A stretch of 64,000 bases of DNA, taken from positions 14,838-78,837 of the forward strand of contig JBJMHU010000197.1 in the NCBI GenBank assembly GCA_045807225.1, given 5' to 3'. The translations under genes were made by a program, and so were the position numbers. The stretch comes from Fodinibacter sp045807225 (lineage in GTDB: Bacteria; Actinomycetota; Actinomycetes; Actinomycetales; Dermatophilaceae). Position 1 is the first letter of the stretch, and every line of letters begins with the position of its first letter. The notes beneath the pieces are model-generated. The model saw only the letters and a program-made list of their open reading frames with translations. It was not told the DNA's origin and did not search any database. Positions 51,666 to 60,327 of the stretch are shown here, one piece after another.

Positions 51666-51695
51666 GCAGGCACCACCTGAGCAGGCACCACCTGA
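51651..51695 (+). repeat. 15-bp unit repeated three times across the GAF/ANTAR stop
   Basis: GCAGGCACCACCTGA occurs in perfect tandem at 51651-51665, 51666-51680 and 51681-51695. Each unit is five codons ending in an in-frame TGA (A-G-T-T-stop). The first TGA is the gene's stop. The unit length keeps frame. Confidence 0.97.
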
Positions 51696-52053
51696 GCCGC
51701 GCCTCGGACGTCCTGCCGGGACGGTCGGAGCAGTTGGTGCTGGGCGGCATCCTCGTGGACGGGGTGATCGAGCCGCGCCCACGAGGACGCCTCACCGCCG
51801 GGACGCTGTGGTTGGATCCGCGCGGCTGCGCAAGTACTACCCGTGGGTCCGTGAGCCGAACCAGAGCGCGGCACAGGCAGTTTCGGCACCACGGTCGTCC
51901 GCCGCACGGCATCCACGGCGCCGTCGTGACGTCGGGGCCCCGGTGCTCGCCGCGCCGAGGTTGACATCCGGGCCGAAACGGACGCTAATAGAAGCGCCTC
52001 CAACCGCGCGGGGCTGGTCGGCACCCCGGGTGCCACAGCTGATGAGGTACACG
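51696..52053. other. Gap after the GAF/ANTAR gene
   Basis: 358 bases without a supported gene. A frame around 51720-51830 has reasonable codon bias (EQLVLGGILVDGVIEP) but no start or stop context to back it; a relic is possible. It precedes the 64-residue protein. Confidence 0.5.
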
Positions 52054-52248
52054 ATGATCCCAGCGCCCAGCACTCCTTCCGTTCGCGAGCTCATCGCGGA
52101 GTACGCCGCCATCGAGGATCGGGTCAGGGTCCTCGAGGCACGCGTCCTCGGCGGCTGCGAACCACCGCTGAACCCCGAGCTGATGCGGCTCGCCCAGCGT
52201 GAGCGCCAGATCCTGGCGCTGCTCAGGCGCCACCCGTCGTCGGTCTGA
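52054..52248 (+). CDS. Small coiled-coil hypothetical protein (64 aa)
   Basis: ATG 52054 has GAGG six bases before. The sequence is helical with heptads: SVRELIAEYAAIEDRVRVLE, then PELMRLAQRERQILALLRR. One Cys. It resembles small dimeric helical hairpins. ATG 52042 is an in-frame alternative. Function unknown. Confidence 0.7.
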   Translation: MIPAPSTPSVRELIAEYAAIEDRVRVLEARVLGGCEPPLNPELMRLAQRERQILALLRRHPSSV

Positions 52249-52435
52249 CCTGCCGACGGCCTGACCTCGACGTGGAGGCCACCCCGGAGGGGGAGGCGTC
52301 GCGGACTCCAACCTGAACCGGCTCCTCGTGTTCTCAGCCGTGAGGATGACCGGGTGACGGCACCAGGGGAGGATGTGCCCTGACCTGCCGGCGAGGATGC
52401 TCGAGATCGCGCCCCGATCCCGAGAGGAGCCTCCC

Positions 52436-53686
52436 GTGAACAGGACCTCGGCGTTCCGCGAGATGGCCCGGAAGGCCTCCGGGCGCCTTCGGCCAGGGAT
52501 CGCACCCGTGAGGGCCCGCACGACGGCCGGCATCTCGATGACCCGTGGCGTGACCGTGGCAGCCGGTGCGGTCGTCGTTCTCGGTGTCGGCGGCTGCGCT
52601 GGCCGAGGCGCTCCAGGGGGCAGCACGGCAGGTGGCGAGTCGGGTGGGCTCGGTGTCAGCGTCCGGTACGAGTCGGTCCACGAGGGCGGGGAGGCCGGCG
52701 GTGTGCCCCAGCGGCTGTCCGTGATCGCCCAGGGGGATCGGTTCCGCATGGGCCTGAGCGACGCGGCCACGCCGGACGAGGTGTACCAGACCATGGTCTG
52801 GGACGGGAAGGACATGCTGCTGATCGAGGGAGGCGACGCGAGCAGGGAGCAGGACCCGCCAGCGGAGCAGCGGCCGACCTCGTTCCTCCTACGGGCCGGT
52901 GATGCCGACTTCGAGCAGCTGTGCCCGGGTGGGGTGCGAGGGGGTTCCGACCGGGTGGCCGGCCGGCCGGGGACGGTCTACACCTGCCCGGCGCACGGGA
53001 CCGGTGACGCGGCGGTCGAGAGCTCGACGATCACCCTGGACGACCAGACGGGCCTGCTGCTGCGCACGGTGGCGGCGTCCTCTCACCTCGAGGCACTCGA
53101 GGTCGAGGTGGGTGTGGGCGTCGACGAGGGCACGTTCTCCACGCAGATTCCCGCCGCGATGCGCGGCCCGGACGACGCGACGGACGACTCGGGGAAACGG
53201 CTCCCCCTCATGGCCACGGACAGCGTCCCGCTGGCGAGTGGCGGCGAGCTGCACCTGGCGGACGTCAGGCACGGACCGTCACTGGTCGTGATCGGCGAGC
53301 TGCCCGGCGTGACGGCCATGCTGGCGACCCTGCTGCCCAGGACGGATCGGGGAACGTCGCCCCGGGTGTTCGTGCTGCTGAACCCGATCGCCTTCGATGA
53401 GGGCGCAACCGACAGCGCCACTGACTTCCCGCTGGCCACCGAGGAAGGCACCCAGAAGCTGATCGACTCGGTGTCGGCGACGGTGCGTGACGTGCCGGTC
53501 CCGGTCGGCATCGACATCAAGGGCGGGGCGGCCGGTGAGGACCTGCGCTCCTTCGAGCAGCTGATGGCCGGCACCACCGTGCTGGCCGCCATCGACGAGT
53601 CGGGTGCCCTCGCCTGGCGGATGACCGACGACGAGCTCGCACGGTCGTCCCAGCAGCTCGACACCTGGATCGCCGCAACCAGCTGA
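52436..53686 (+). CDS. LolA-like lipoprotein with thioredoxin-like C-terminal domain
   Basis: A 416-residue protein. The lipobox VGGC ends the signal MTRGVTVAAGAVVVLGVGGC, preceded by 34 extra residues if GTG 52436 (GAGAGGAG upstream) is used. ATG 52538 would give a canonical lipoprotein start but lacks a ribosome site. A LolA-like lipid-binding segment (VSVRYESVHEGG, YQTMVWDGKDMLLIEG) leads to a second half with a thioredoxin-like fold (GELHLADVRHGPSLVVIGEL, FVLLNPIAFDEG) lacking a CxxC. It probably handles lipids or redox-independent binding at the cell surface. Confidence 0.8.
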   Translation: MNRTSAFREMARKASGRLRPGIAPVRARTTAGISMTRGVTVAAGAVVVLGVGGCAGRGAPGGSTAGGESGGLGVSVRYESVHEGGEAGGVPQRLSVIAQGDRFRMGLSDAATPDEVYQTMVWDGKDMLLIEGGDASREQDPPAEQRPTSFLLRAGDADFEQLCPGGVRGGSDRVAGRPGTVYTCPAHGTGDAAVESSTITLDDQTGLLLRTVAASSHLEALEVEVGVGVDEGTFSTQIPAAMRGPDDATDDSGKRLPLMATDSVPLASGGELHLADVRHGPSLVVIGELPGVTAMLATLLPRTDRGTSPRVFVLLNPIAFDEGATDSATDFPLATEEGTQKLIDSVSATVRDVPVPVGIDIKGGAAGEDLRSFEQLMAGTTVLAAIDESGALAWRMTDDELARSSQQLDTWIAATS

Positions 53687-53844
53687 ACCACGCACCAGGC
53701 AGCGGCGCGCCCTGCGGCAACGACGGACAGCTCGAAGATCACCTGGCAGGAGGAAGCGAGCATGACGATGGTCCACTCGGCGACCAGCGCTGGGCCACGG
53801 GTCGCACTTCCGGGGATGACGCGCAGGCCGGCGCAGGTGTCGGG

Positions 53845-54384
53845 ATGACCGGGGAGGCCGTGGTGCGCACTGCGGGACCGGTGGCCCTGATGGTGGTGCT
53901 GGGCCTGTTCTCCGGCCTGGTCCCGATCATCAATGCCGAGGCACTGTTGGTCGCGGCCGTGGTGCAGGCTCAGGGGCGCTGGCCGGCCATGGTGGTCGCG
54001 GTGGCCGTCGGCCAGAGCGGCGCCAAGGTGCTGATCTACCTCGCCGCTCGGGACGGCCGCAGGCTCCTGCCGACTCGCTGGACGACGCACCAGACCCTGG
54101 CCCCGTCGGCCGGGCGCCGCGGACCGTTCACCGGCCTCGGGAACGTCATCCGGAGGTGGTCACCGCAGGCCGACCGGGTCGCCGAGGTGGTGCGCCGACC
54201 CGTGGCAGGCTGCGCCCTCATCCTGGCCAGCGCGGCCGGGGGGATCCCGCCGCTGGCGGCGACGAGCGTCATCGCCGGGGCCTCCCGGATGCGCCTGTCC
54301 CTCTTCGGGACCACCTGCCTGACAGGGCGACTGGTCCGGTTCACCGCCATCGCGGCACCCGTGGCCGGCTACCTCGGCTCATGA
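53845..54384 (+). CDS. VTT/DedA-like small membrane protein
   Basis: A 179-residue membrane protein with four hydrophobic segments, beginning VALMVVLGLFSGLVPIINAE, then ALLVAAVVQAQGRWPAMVVA and ILASAAGGIPPLAATSVIAGAS. The order resembles the VTT (SNARE-associated/DedA) fold that moves lipids or small ions, though it is shorter than typical DedA proteins (about 200). No strong ribosome site before ATG 53845. Its stop overlaps the next start (ATGA at 54381-54384), so it is coupled to a zinc-ribbon protein. Confidence 0.78.
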   Translation: MTGEAVVRTAGPVALMVVLGLFSGLVPIINAEALLVAAVVQAQGRWPAMVVAVAVGQSGAKVLIYLAARDGRRLLPTRWTTHQTLAPSAGRRGPFTGLGNVIRRWSPQADRVAEVVRRPVAGCALILASAAGGIPPLAATSVIAGASRMRLSLFGTTCLTGRLVRFTAIAAPVAGYLGS

Positions 54385-54926
54385 GCACCACGCCGATGGC
54401 CCACCGGCCCAACCCGTGTCGCGTGCTCGGTCACGAGGTCGACAACCGCCTGGACGGCGACGGTGGCCCGCGCTGCCGACACTGCCACGAGCCGTTCCTG
54501 CTCGAGGACGGGAGCATCACGCACACTCGCCACGTGCTGGGCTGCCTGTGGCGGGGTCACACCTACCTACGCGTCGACCGGCGCGCCGACCACCACGAGT
54601 ACTGCTGCATCCGCTGTGGGCACCCCCTGCTCCTGCCGGTCGCCGCCGACCCACACCCGGCGGCGGCCCTGGTCGGCAAAAGGCTCCGGCTCCGGTGCGG
54701 CACAACTCGTCACGCGGTCCACCAGGTCTCGGTTCGCTGTGGTTTCTCCGAGTACGCCTGCGCCTGTGGGCACAGCTTCCTGCTGCCGATGACGGGCCTC
54801 GCCCACGTCTCCCACCCGCTCGTGTGCCGCGTGACGGGGCACCGGCTCCGCTTCGTGGAGCGGCGAGGCGTCGTTCACGAACACCGTTGCCTCGACTGCG
54901 GCCATCCCTTCCTCTGGAGGGGCTGA
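54381..54926 (+). CDS. Four-repeat zinc-ribbon protein
   Basis: A 181-residue cysteine/histidine-rich protein made of four about 40-45-residue repeats. Repeat 1 has CRVLGHEVDN then CRHCHEPFLL. Repeat 2 has CLWRGHTYLR then CIRCGHPLLL. Repeat 3 is degenerate at its front (LRCGTTRHAV) but ends ACACGHSFLL. Repeat 4 has CRVTGHRLRF then CLDCGHPFLW. The consensus C-x3-GH-x(n)-C-x2-C-GHPFLL suits four treble-clef-like zinc sites. No signal peptide, so it is cytosolic, perhaps docked to the coupled VTT membrane protein. I do not recognise a named family; single-repeat relatives include the 53-residue protein at 18629-18790. Confidence 0.8.
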   Translation: MSTTPMAHRPNPCRVLGHEVDNRLDGDGGPRCRHCHEPFLLEDGSITHTRHVLGCLWRGHTYLRVDRRADHHEYCCIRCGHPLLLPVAADPHPAAALVGKRLRLRCGTTRHAVHQVSVRCGFSEYACACGHSFLLPMTGLAHVSHPLVCRVTGHRLRFVERRGVVHEHRCLDCGHPFLWRG

Positions 54927-54994
54927 CACCCCCCGGCGTGAGAGGCACCTCCCGGCGTGCCGACCGTGGGCCCATGTCGAGCCCCGGGCGCAGG

Positions 54995-55027
54995 TCGGCC
55001 CCCGTCCCACGGGGGGACGGGGGCCGA
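54995..55027. terminator. Strong 14-bp bidirectional terminator
   Basis: TCGGCCCCCGTCCC (54995-55008) pairs perfectly with GGGACGGGGGCCGA (55014-55027) around a 5-base loop. It lies between the convergent zinc-ribbon and GlsB genes. Confidence 0.88.
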
Positions 55028-55042
55028 GTGGTGCGGTGTGCG

Positions 55043-55321
55043 TCAGACGCGGTTGGTGGTGCGACCGGCGATGACGCGTTCGTAGACGACGATGAGGATG
55101 GCGGCGACGATGACGCCCATGATCAGGGCGATCCAGTCGATGCCTGAGGTGTCGCTCTTGTTGAAGACGCCCGTCCACAGCCAGGAGCCGACGAGGGCGC
55201 CGATGATGCCCAGGATGACGGTCACGAGCGTGGAGATGTTCTGCTTGCCGGGAAGGACGAGCCGTGCCAGGGCGCCAATGATCGCACCCAGGATCACGGT
55301 GACGATGATGGTGGTGAGCAT
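55043..55321 (-). CDS. GlsB/YeaQ/YmgE-family stress membrane protein, copy 2
   Basis: A 92-residue three-helix protein differing from copy 1 (26324-26605) at only about a dozen residues (for example VLPGKQNISTLVTVILGIIG). Same glycine-rich helix pattern LGAIIGALARL and VGSWLWTGVFNK. AAAGGAG precedes ATG 55321. The palindrome GGGTCCAGGACCC lies 17 bases upstream, as at copy 1. Probable envelope stress protein. Confidence 0.9.
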   Translation of the reverse strand: MLTTIIVTVILGAIIGALARLVLPGKQNISTLVTVILGIIGALVGSWLWTGVFNKSDTSGIDWIALIMGVIVAAILIVVYERVIAGRTTNRV

Positions 55322-55338
55322 GTGTTCGACTCCTTTGC

Positions 55339-55351
55339 GGGTCCAGGACCC
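55339..55351. promoter_or_regulatory. Palindrome upstream of glsB-like copy 2
   Basis: GGGTCC-A-GGACCC, a perfect 6-bp inverted repeat 17 bases before the start, the same arms and spacing as at copy 1 (26623-26636). The loop differs by one base. Confidence 0.6.
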
Positions 55352-55614
55352 GAACTGATCGTTCGACCGGCGGTTGGAGCCGCCGACCAGCTCCCCGGTT
55401 GGGGGGCAGAGGAAATCTAGTTCAGCCTCAGGCCGTGCAGCGGGTCACTGACACACCGATTTCCATAGCATCCGCGGCCCTGCAACGGGGCCCGACCGAC
55501 CCTGCTGTCGGCGCCTCCGGTCCGGTCGGGGAAGGTCCGGGGAAGGTGCCCTCCCTAGCGTCCTGCCACGTCAACATCGACAGCCGGCACGCCCGGCACG
55601 ACCACGGAGGACCG

Positions 55615-56184
55615 ATGACCATCACCGACAGCTCACGCCGCAACGGCGTGGACACCGCCACACTGTTCGCCACCCTCGACGCCGTCAAGGGCCAGAACGA
55701 GATCGCGAAGTTCCAGTTCCGCGCCAGCAACACCTGGGTGAGCGGCACCCACAGCCGCACCACCATCTCCGACTTCCACGGAGCCATGCAGGAGATGGAG
55801 CACCAGCAGCCGACCGTGCTCGACTCCGACCACCCGGCCGTGCTCGTCGGGACCGACCAGGGGCCCACTCCAGTGGAGTACCTGCTGCACGCCATCGCGT
55901 CCTGCCTGACCGCCGGCGTCGCCAACGTCGCTGCCGCGCGCGGGGTCGACCTGGCCAGGGTCACCTCGACGGTCGAGGGCGACATCGACCTGCTCGGCAT
56001 CCTCGGCCTGTCCGGGGGGACCGTGCGCAACGGCTACCGCGAGATCCGCGTGCACTTCGAGGTCGAGGGTGACGCGGACGACGAGACGCTGCGAGGCATC
56101 GTCGAGCAGTCCCGCCGGCGCTCGGCCGTCTACGACGCGCTGACCAACCCGACCAGCGTCGTCATCGACGTCACCACCAGCTGA
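55615..56184 (+). CDS. OsmC-family peroxide/stress protein
   Basis: A 189-residue OsmC-like protein: FRASNTWVSGTHSRTTISDF, GPTPVEYLLHAIASCLTAGV (with the conserved Cys of the peroxidatic pair) and NPTSVVIDV. The second catalytic Cys is not obvious in the usual place, so a thiol-peroxidase role is only probable. GGAGG precedes ATG 55615. A flavoprotein pair follows on the same strand. Confidence 0.9.
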   Translation: MTITDSSRRNGVDTATLFATLDAVKGQNEIAKFQFRASNTWVSGTHSRTTISDFHGAMQEMEHQQPTVLDSDHPAVLVGTDQGPTPVEYLLHAIASCLTAGVANVAAARGVDLARVTSTVEGDIDLLGILGLSGGTVRNGYREIRVHFEVEGDADDETLRGIVEQSRRRSAVYDALTNPTSVVIDVTTS

Positions 56185-56253
56185 CGTCTTCGAGGCCGAC
56201 GAGGCAGCCGGCCGGCCCCCGTGCCGGCCGGCTGGACTCGGGAAGGGATGAAC

Positions 56254-57537
56254 ATGAACACCATCGACACGGTGGTCATCGGGGCCGGTCACGCCGGCCT
56301 GGCGGTGAGCCGGTTGCTGAGCGAGCAGGGGCGTGAGCATGTCGTCATCGACCGCGGGCAGGTCGGGCAACGGTGGCGCTCGGAGCGCTGGGACTCGCTG
56401 CACCTGCTCACGCCCAACTGGATGACGCGGCTGCCGGGCTGGCACGTCGGCGGGGGAGACCCCGACGGCTTCATGAGCGCAGCCGGGTTCGTCGACCACC
56501 TCGAGGGGTACGCGGCGTCGTTCGGCGCGCCCGTCGTCGGGGACACCACCGTCGAGGACCTTCGTGGGCATCCGGCAGGCGGCTACCGCCTCGCCACCGA
56601 CCGGGGCAGCTGGCAGACCCGGCGGGTCGTCGTCGCCACCGGGCCGCACGGGTCGGCCCGGCTGCCCGCAGGGCTGCGCCGCGGGTCGGTGCCCGCCGAG
56701 GTGGTCAGCGCGAACGACTACCGCAGCCCGGCCCAGCTCGCGGCCGGTGGTGTGCTGGTGGTGGGCGCCTCCTCATCAGGGGCGCAGATCGCCGACGAGC
56801 TGGCCCGAGCCGGGCGTGACGTCGTGCTCTCCGTCGGGCGACACACGCGGATGCCGCGCCGCTACCGGGGCGCGGACGTCTTCACCTGGCTGGAACGCAC
56901 CGGGCGCCTCGCCCGGACGATCGACGACGTACCCGACCCGGCCGCTGCCCGGCGGGAGCCGTCGCTGCAGCTCGTGGGACGGCCGGCCACCGACGACCGC
57001 CTCGCCATGGACCTCGACCTGCGCACCCTGCAGGCGGCCGGCGTGCGGCTCGCCGGACGCTTCGAGGGGCTGACCGGCCGCAGCGCGCGGTTCCGGCCCG
57101 ACCTCGAGGACACGGTGACCGCCGCCGAGGTGCGCCTGCACCGGTTCCTGGGCGCGGTCGACGCACACGTGAAGGCGGCCGGCCTCGAGGGCAGGATTCC
57201 ACCGGCCGCGCGCCCGGCACGACCGCTGCCCGGTTCGGCACCCACGGAGCTGGACCTCCTGCGCGAAGGCATCACGACCGTGGTCGTTGCCGCCGGTTAC
57301 CGCCCCGAGCTGTCGTGGCTGAGCCTGCCCATCCTGGGCCGGGACGGGGCCATCGAGCAGACCCGAGGCCTGACCGCCGCCCCCGGGGTGTACGTCGTCG
57401 GGCAGCGGTTCCAGCACCGGCGCGACTCCGGCTGGATCCACGGCGCCCGGCACGATGCACGCTCGGTCGTGCACCACCTGCTCACCGGCACCCCTGATCG
57501 TCCGGCTCGACTCTCCCGCAAGGACATCGCCGCATGA
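56254..57537 (+). CDS. Flavin-containing monooxygenase-like NAD(P)/FAD oxidoreductase
   Basis: A 427-residue two-dinucleotide-binding flavoprotein. The first GxGxxG is VVIGAGHAGLAVSRLLSEQG (FAD), then DSLHLLTPNWMTRLPGWH. The second is VLVVGASSSGAQIADELARA (NADPH), followed by VVVAAGYRPELSW. Relatives hydroxylate amines, sulfides or ketones. GGGAAGGG precedes ATG 56254; ATG 56248 is also possible. Coupled by ATGA (57534-57537) to the next flavoprotein. Confidence 0.9.
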   Translation: MNTIDTVVIGAGHAGLAVSRLLSEQGREHVVIDRGQVGQRWRSERWDSLHLLTPNWMTRLPGWHVGGGDPDGFMSAAGFVDHLEGYAASFGAPVVGDTTVEDLRGHPAGGYRLATDRGSWQTRRVVVATGPHGSARLPAGLRRGSVPAEVVSANDYRSPAQLAAGGVLVVGASSSGAQIADELARAGRDVVLSVGRHTRMPRRYRGADVFTWLERTGRLARTIDDVPDPAAARREPSLQLVGRPATDDRLAMDLDLRTLQAAGVRLAGRFEGLTGRSARFRPDLEDTVTAAEVRLHRFLGAVDAHVKAAGLEGRIPPAARPARPLPGSAPTELDLLREGITTVVVAAGYRPELSWLSLPILGRDGAIEQTRGLTAAPGVYVVGQRFQHRRDSGWIHGARHDARSVVHHLLTGTPDRPARLSRKDIAA

Positions 57538-58745
57538 ACGCCGGCTACGACGTCGTCGTCGTGGGTGCCCGGGTCGCCGGAGCGTCGACCGCAATGCTGC
57601 TCGCCCGTGCCGGCGCCCGGGTGGCGCTGGTCGACCGGGCGGGTTACGGCAGCGACACCGTCTCCACGCACGGCCTCGTGCGTGCCGGCGTCCTTCAGCT
57701 CTCCCGGTGGGGGCTGCTCGGCGAGCTGGTCGCCACCGGGGTGCCGCCCATCCGCCACTCGCACTTCCACTACGCCGACGGGGAGTCCGACCGGGTCTCC
57801 GTCCGCGCGGGCGCCGGGGTCGACGCCCTCTACGCGCCCCGACGCACCGTGCTCGACCGGCTGCTGGTCGACGCGGCCGCAGCGGCCGGCGTCGACGTCC
57901 TCCACGGGATGTCCGTGACCAGGCTGCTGCACGACCGTGGCGGCCGCGTCGGCGGTGTGCGCGCGCGGTCGCGCGCCGGGCGCCCGGTGGACCTTCGGGC
58001 CCGGATCACGGTGGGTGCGGACGGCATCCGGTCCACGGTCGCCCGACAGGCCGGTGCGTCCGTCCTGCGCCAGGGTCGCTCTCGTGGGGCCTTCCTGTAC
58101 CGGTACTACGCGGACGCCCGCCCCGACGGGTACGAGCTGGCCTGGGGAGTGGGCGCCGCGGCCGGCTTCACCCCGACCAATGACGGGCTCACCTGTGTCT
58201 TCGTCGGGGCGCCGCCGGCGCGGCTGCGAGCGCTGCGCCGGGAGGGGACCGAGCGAGCGTTCACGACCCTGCTGGAGGGGGTCGCCCCGCGCCTGACGGA
58301 CCGGGTGCGTTCCGCCGCGCCGGTCGGCCCGATGCGGGGCTGGGCCGGCGAGCCCGGCGTCGTCCGACGCTCGTGGGGCCCGGGCTGGGCGCTCGTGGGC
58401 GACGCAGGCTACGTCAAGGACCCGATCAGCATGCACGGCATGAGTGACGCCCTGCGAGACGCCGAGCTGTTGGCCGACGAGGTGCTCGAGGCGCTGTCCG
58501 GGGCGGTGCCGGAGGCAGTCGCCCTGGCGCGCTACCAGGGCCTGCGCGACCAGCTGTCGTGGAGCCTGTTCGACGCCACCGAGGCCCTCGCCTCCTACGA
58601 GTGGGACCTCGACCAGGTGCGTGTCGTCCTGCGCCAGGTCAGTGCCGCCATGAGCGAGGAGGTCGACCACCTCCAGGCCCGCCCCCTGCGCGAGCCTGCC
58701 GTCGCAGGGCACGGGTCCCTTTCCGCGCACCGCCGTTCGGGGTAG
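57534..58745 (+). CDS. FAD-dependent monooxygenase/reductase (geranylgeranyl-reductase-like)
   Basis: A 403-residue flavoprotein of the p-hydroxybenzoate hydroxylase fold: YDVVVVGARVAGASTAMLLA, TVLDRLLVDAAAAAGVDVL, ITVGADGIRSTVARQAGA and WALVGDAGYVKDPISMHGMS (the GD motif). It lacks the C-terminal thioredoxin domain of some hydroxylases. ATG 57534 overlaps the preceding stop, so both enzymes are co-translated and probably act on one substrate. The region beyond its stop (58746-59051) stays open in the same frame. Confidence 0.88.
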   Translation: MNAGYDVVVVGARVAGASTAMLLARAGARVALVDRAGYGSDTVSTHGLVRAGVLQLSRWGLLGELVATGVPPIRHSHFHYADGESDRVSVRAGAGVDALYAPRRTVLDRLLVDAAAAAGVDVLHGMSVTRLLHDRGGRVGGVRARSRAGRPVDLRARITVGADGIRSTVARQAGASVLRQGRSRGAFLYRYYADARPDGYELAWGVGAAAGFTPTNDGLTCVFVGAPPARLRALRREGTERAFTTLLEGVAPRLTDRVRSAAPVGPMRGWAGEPGVVRRSWGPGWALVGDAGYVKDPISMHGMSDALRDAELLADEVLEALSGAVPEAVALARYQGLRDQLSWSLFDATEALASYEWDLDQVRVVLRQVSAAMSEEVDHLQARPLREPAVAGHGSLSAHRRSG

Positions 58746-59325
58746 TGCCAGCCGGTTCGCGAGGGGCTGGCCGTCGGTGGGCGCGAGCATCCGGGTCCTC
58801 CGGACCTGCGAGGTGGCGCTCGACGCCGTCCCCGTGTCGCGGACGTCTGGCCGCGGCCGCGCAAGGCCGCCCACTGTGCCCGGCGCCGCCTCGTCGACGG
58901 TGCAACGGCGCTGGTGCTGCGCCGGGAGATGGTGACGCTGCTCGGCGACGCGAACGTGACCGTGGATGCCGTTCGGTTGAGTCGAGCCGGTGAGGCGGCG
59001 GTCCGCGCGGGCTCACCCACCGCGGCGGAGGCGGCGCTGGGGCACTACTGACCATCACCCCGATCACAGCGGCCGACCGAGAGGTCACGACATGGCCGGG
59101 AACCGCGACTCTCGCGGGCATTCTCGACCGATCACCTGCTGGCGTCGCGTCACCCGGGGACGGTGGGGGAAGGGCCCGGGAAGGCCGCCTCGGCAGAGTG
59201 GGCGCAGCCCGCCAGCGTGGTGCCGGCCCCGGTCCTCGGACCGTCCGGCCGCCCGCCACGGTGACGGTTCACCTCGACGCCGACCGGCTCGGGGCCGGCA
59301 GCACCACCTCACCCAAGGAACTCCC
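58746..59325. other. 580-bp gap with possible gene relic
   Basis: No convincing gene. Beyond the flavoprotein's TAG (58743-58745), its frame continues with reasonable codon bias to a TGA at 59049-59051; the end reads LVLRREMVTLLGDANVTVDA. No start and no family, so it may be a relic or chance. A 7-bp hairpin (58747-58771) could terminate the flavoprotein transcript. Confidence 0.45.
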
Positions 59326-59556
59326 ATGTACCAGCTCGACCCCGTCGGCCGGCTCGCGCCCAGCAGTCTCGACATCAGCCGCGCCGCAGCCCGCCGCCAC
59401 ACCCACCTGGCCGCCCTGCACACCGCTCCCGGCACCTCGTCATCGGCGCCCCACGGCCGTCCTGCGCCGGTCCGTTGGGCCCGCGTCGTCGTCGGCCGGG
59501 CGCAGGCCCTCGCCCGCAGGACCCGGAGCGTGCGCGCCACCGAGGTGCCCTGGTGA
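59326..59556 (+). CDS. Small basic hypothetical protein (76 aa)
   Basis: MYQLDPVGRLAPSSLDISRA, then a basic, low-complexity region (RWARVVVGRAQALARRTRSV). AAGGAA precedes the ATG. Its stop overlaps the GTG of the next gene (GTGA), so the two are coupled. No family recognised. Confidence 0.6.
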   Translation: MYQLDPVGRLAPSSLDISRAAARRHTHLAALHTAPGTSSSAPHGRPAPVRWARVVVGRAQALARRTRSVRATEVPW

Positions 59557-60287
59557 CGACCGCTCACCTGGCGTCCAGACTCGGCCGGCGGGGGAACTCC
59601 CCGGCCGGCTCTGGATGGCCCGACCACGAGTACGTCAGGGGCTGGGGGCTGCTGGCCCAGGCCTTCGAGTCGGGTGACGTGCTGGCCCTGCGCGTCTTCC
59701 CCGAGGGCACGTTCGGCGGGTTCTGCGCCGTCTGGCACCGCGACCCTGCAGGGAGGTGGTCCATCCACGTCGACTCGGCGAACACCGAGACCGCCTGTCT
59801 CCGCTACTTCGGCGCTGCCGCCCACCACACCGGGCCCACCGGCATCCGGGTCGACTGGACCGGGCCGGCGTCGGTGCGGGTGACCATGGACCGGCCCTCA
59901 CTGGACTGGACCTTCACGGCATCCACCACTCCGGTACTCGACGTGGTGAACGCAGTCAACTCCGCACTGCCCCAGGCCAGCTGGCGCCACCACTCGCTGG
60001 TGCGGGCGCGTGAGCTGGCCGCGTGGGCGCTCGGCCTGGGGCGCTTCCGGATGACGATGACCGCGCCCAGTGGGCACTACGGCACGCTGATGCCGGCAGC
60101 GATGTACTTCGTCGACAGCGCCCGAGCCGTGCTCGAGGGGCGGGACCTGGGCCGGCCGGTGCGGAGCCCAGACCTGCCGCGGATCGGTGCCGTGGAGCTG
60201 CCCGCCCGGGCCGTGCTGGCCACCGGTCAGGTGGTGTGGCGGGCGCCGGTTGCGGCACCGGCGGCGTTCGACGCGCAACAGGCCTGA
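59553..60287 (+). CDS. Hypothetical protein (244 aa)
   Basis: Unrecognised. It reads HEYVRGWGLLAQAFESGDVL, FPEGTFGGFCAVWHRDP, a beta-rich middle (WSIHVDSANTETACLRYFG, DWTGPASVRVTMDRP) and a C-terminal segment with GHYGTLMPAAMYFVDSAR. No signal, membrane helix or known motif. The beta-sandwich appearance suggests a ligand-binding domain. It uses GTG 59553 overlapping the small basic protein. It is convergent with a flavodoxin. Confidence 0.7.
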   Translation: MTTAHLASRLGRRGNSPAGSGWPDHEYVRGWGLLAQAFESGDVLALRVFPEGTFGGFCAVWHRDPAGRWSIHVDSANTETACLRYFGAAAHHTGPTGIRVDWTGPASVRVTMDRPSLDWTFTASTTPVLDVVNAVNSALPQASWRHHSLVRARELAAWALGLGRFRMTMTAPSGHYGTLMPAAMYFVDSARAVLEGRDLGRPVRSPDLPRIGAVELPARAVLATGQVVWRAPVAAPAAFDAQQA

Positions 60288-60327
60288 AAGGGTGCGCCGG
60301 TTTGGAGCGGTGCATGCAGGCCGCCCC

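Noticed and set aside
58990..59556. Upstream extension of the 76-residue protein to ATG 59092, which has GAGAGG before it
   Set aside because: The added residues are low-complexity Arg/Pro/Gly; ATG 59326 with AAGGAA is more natural.
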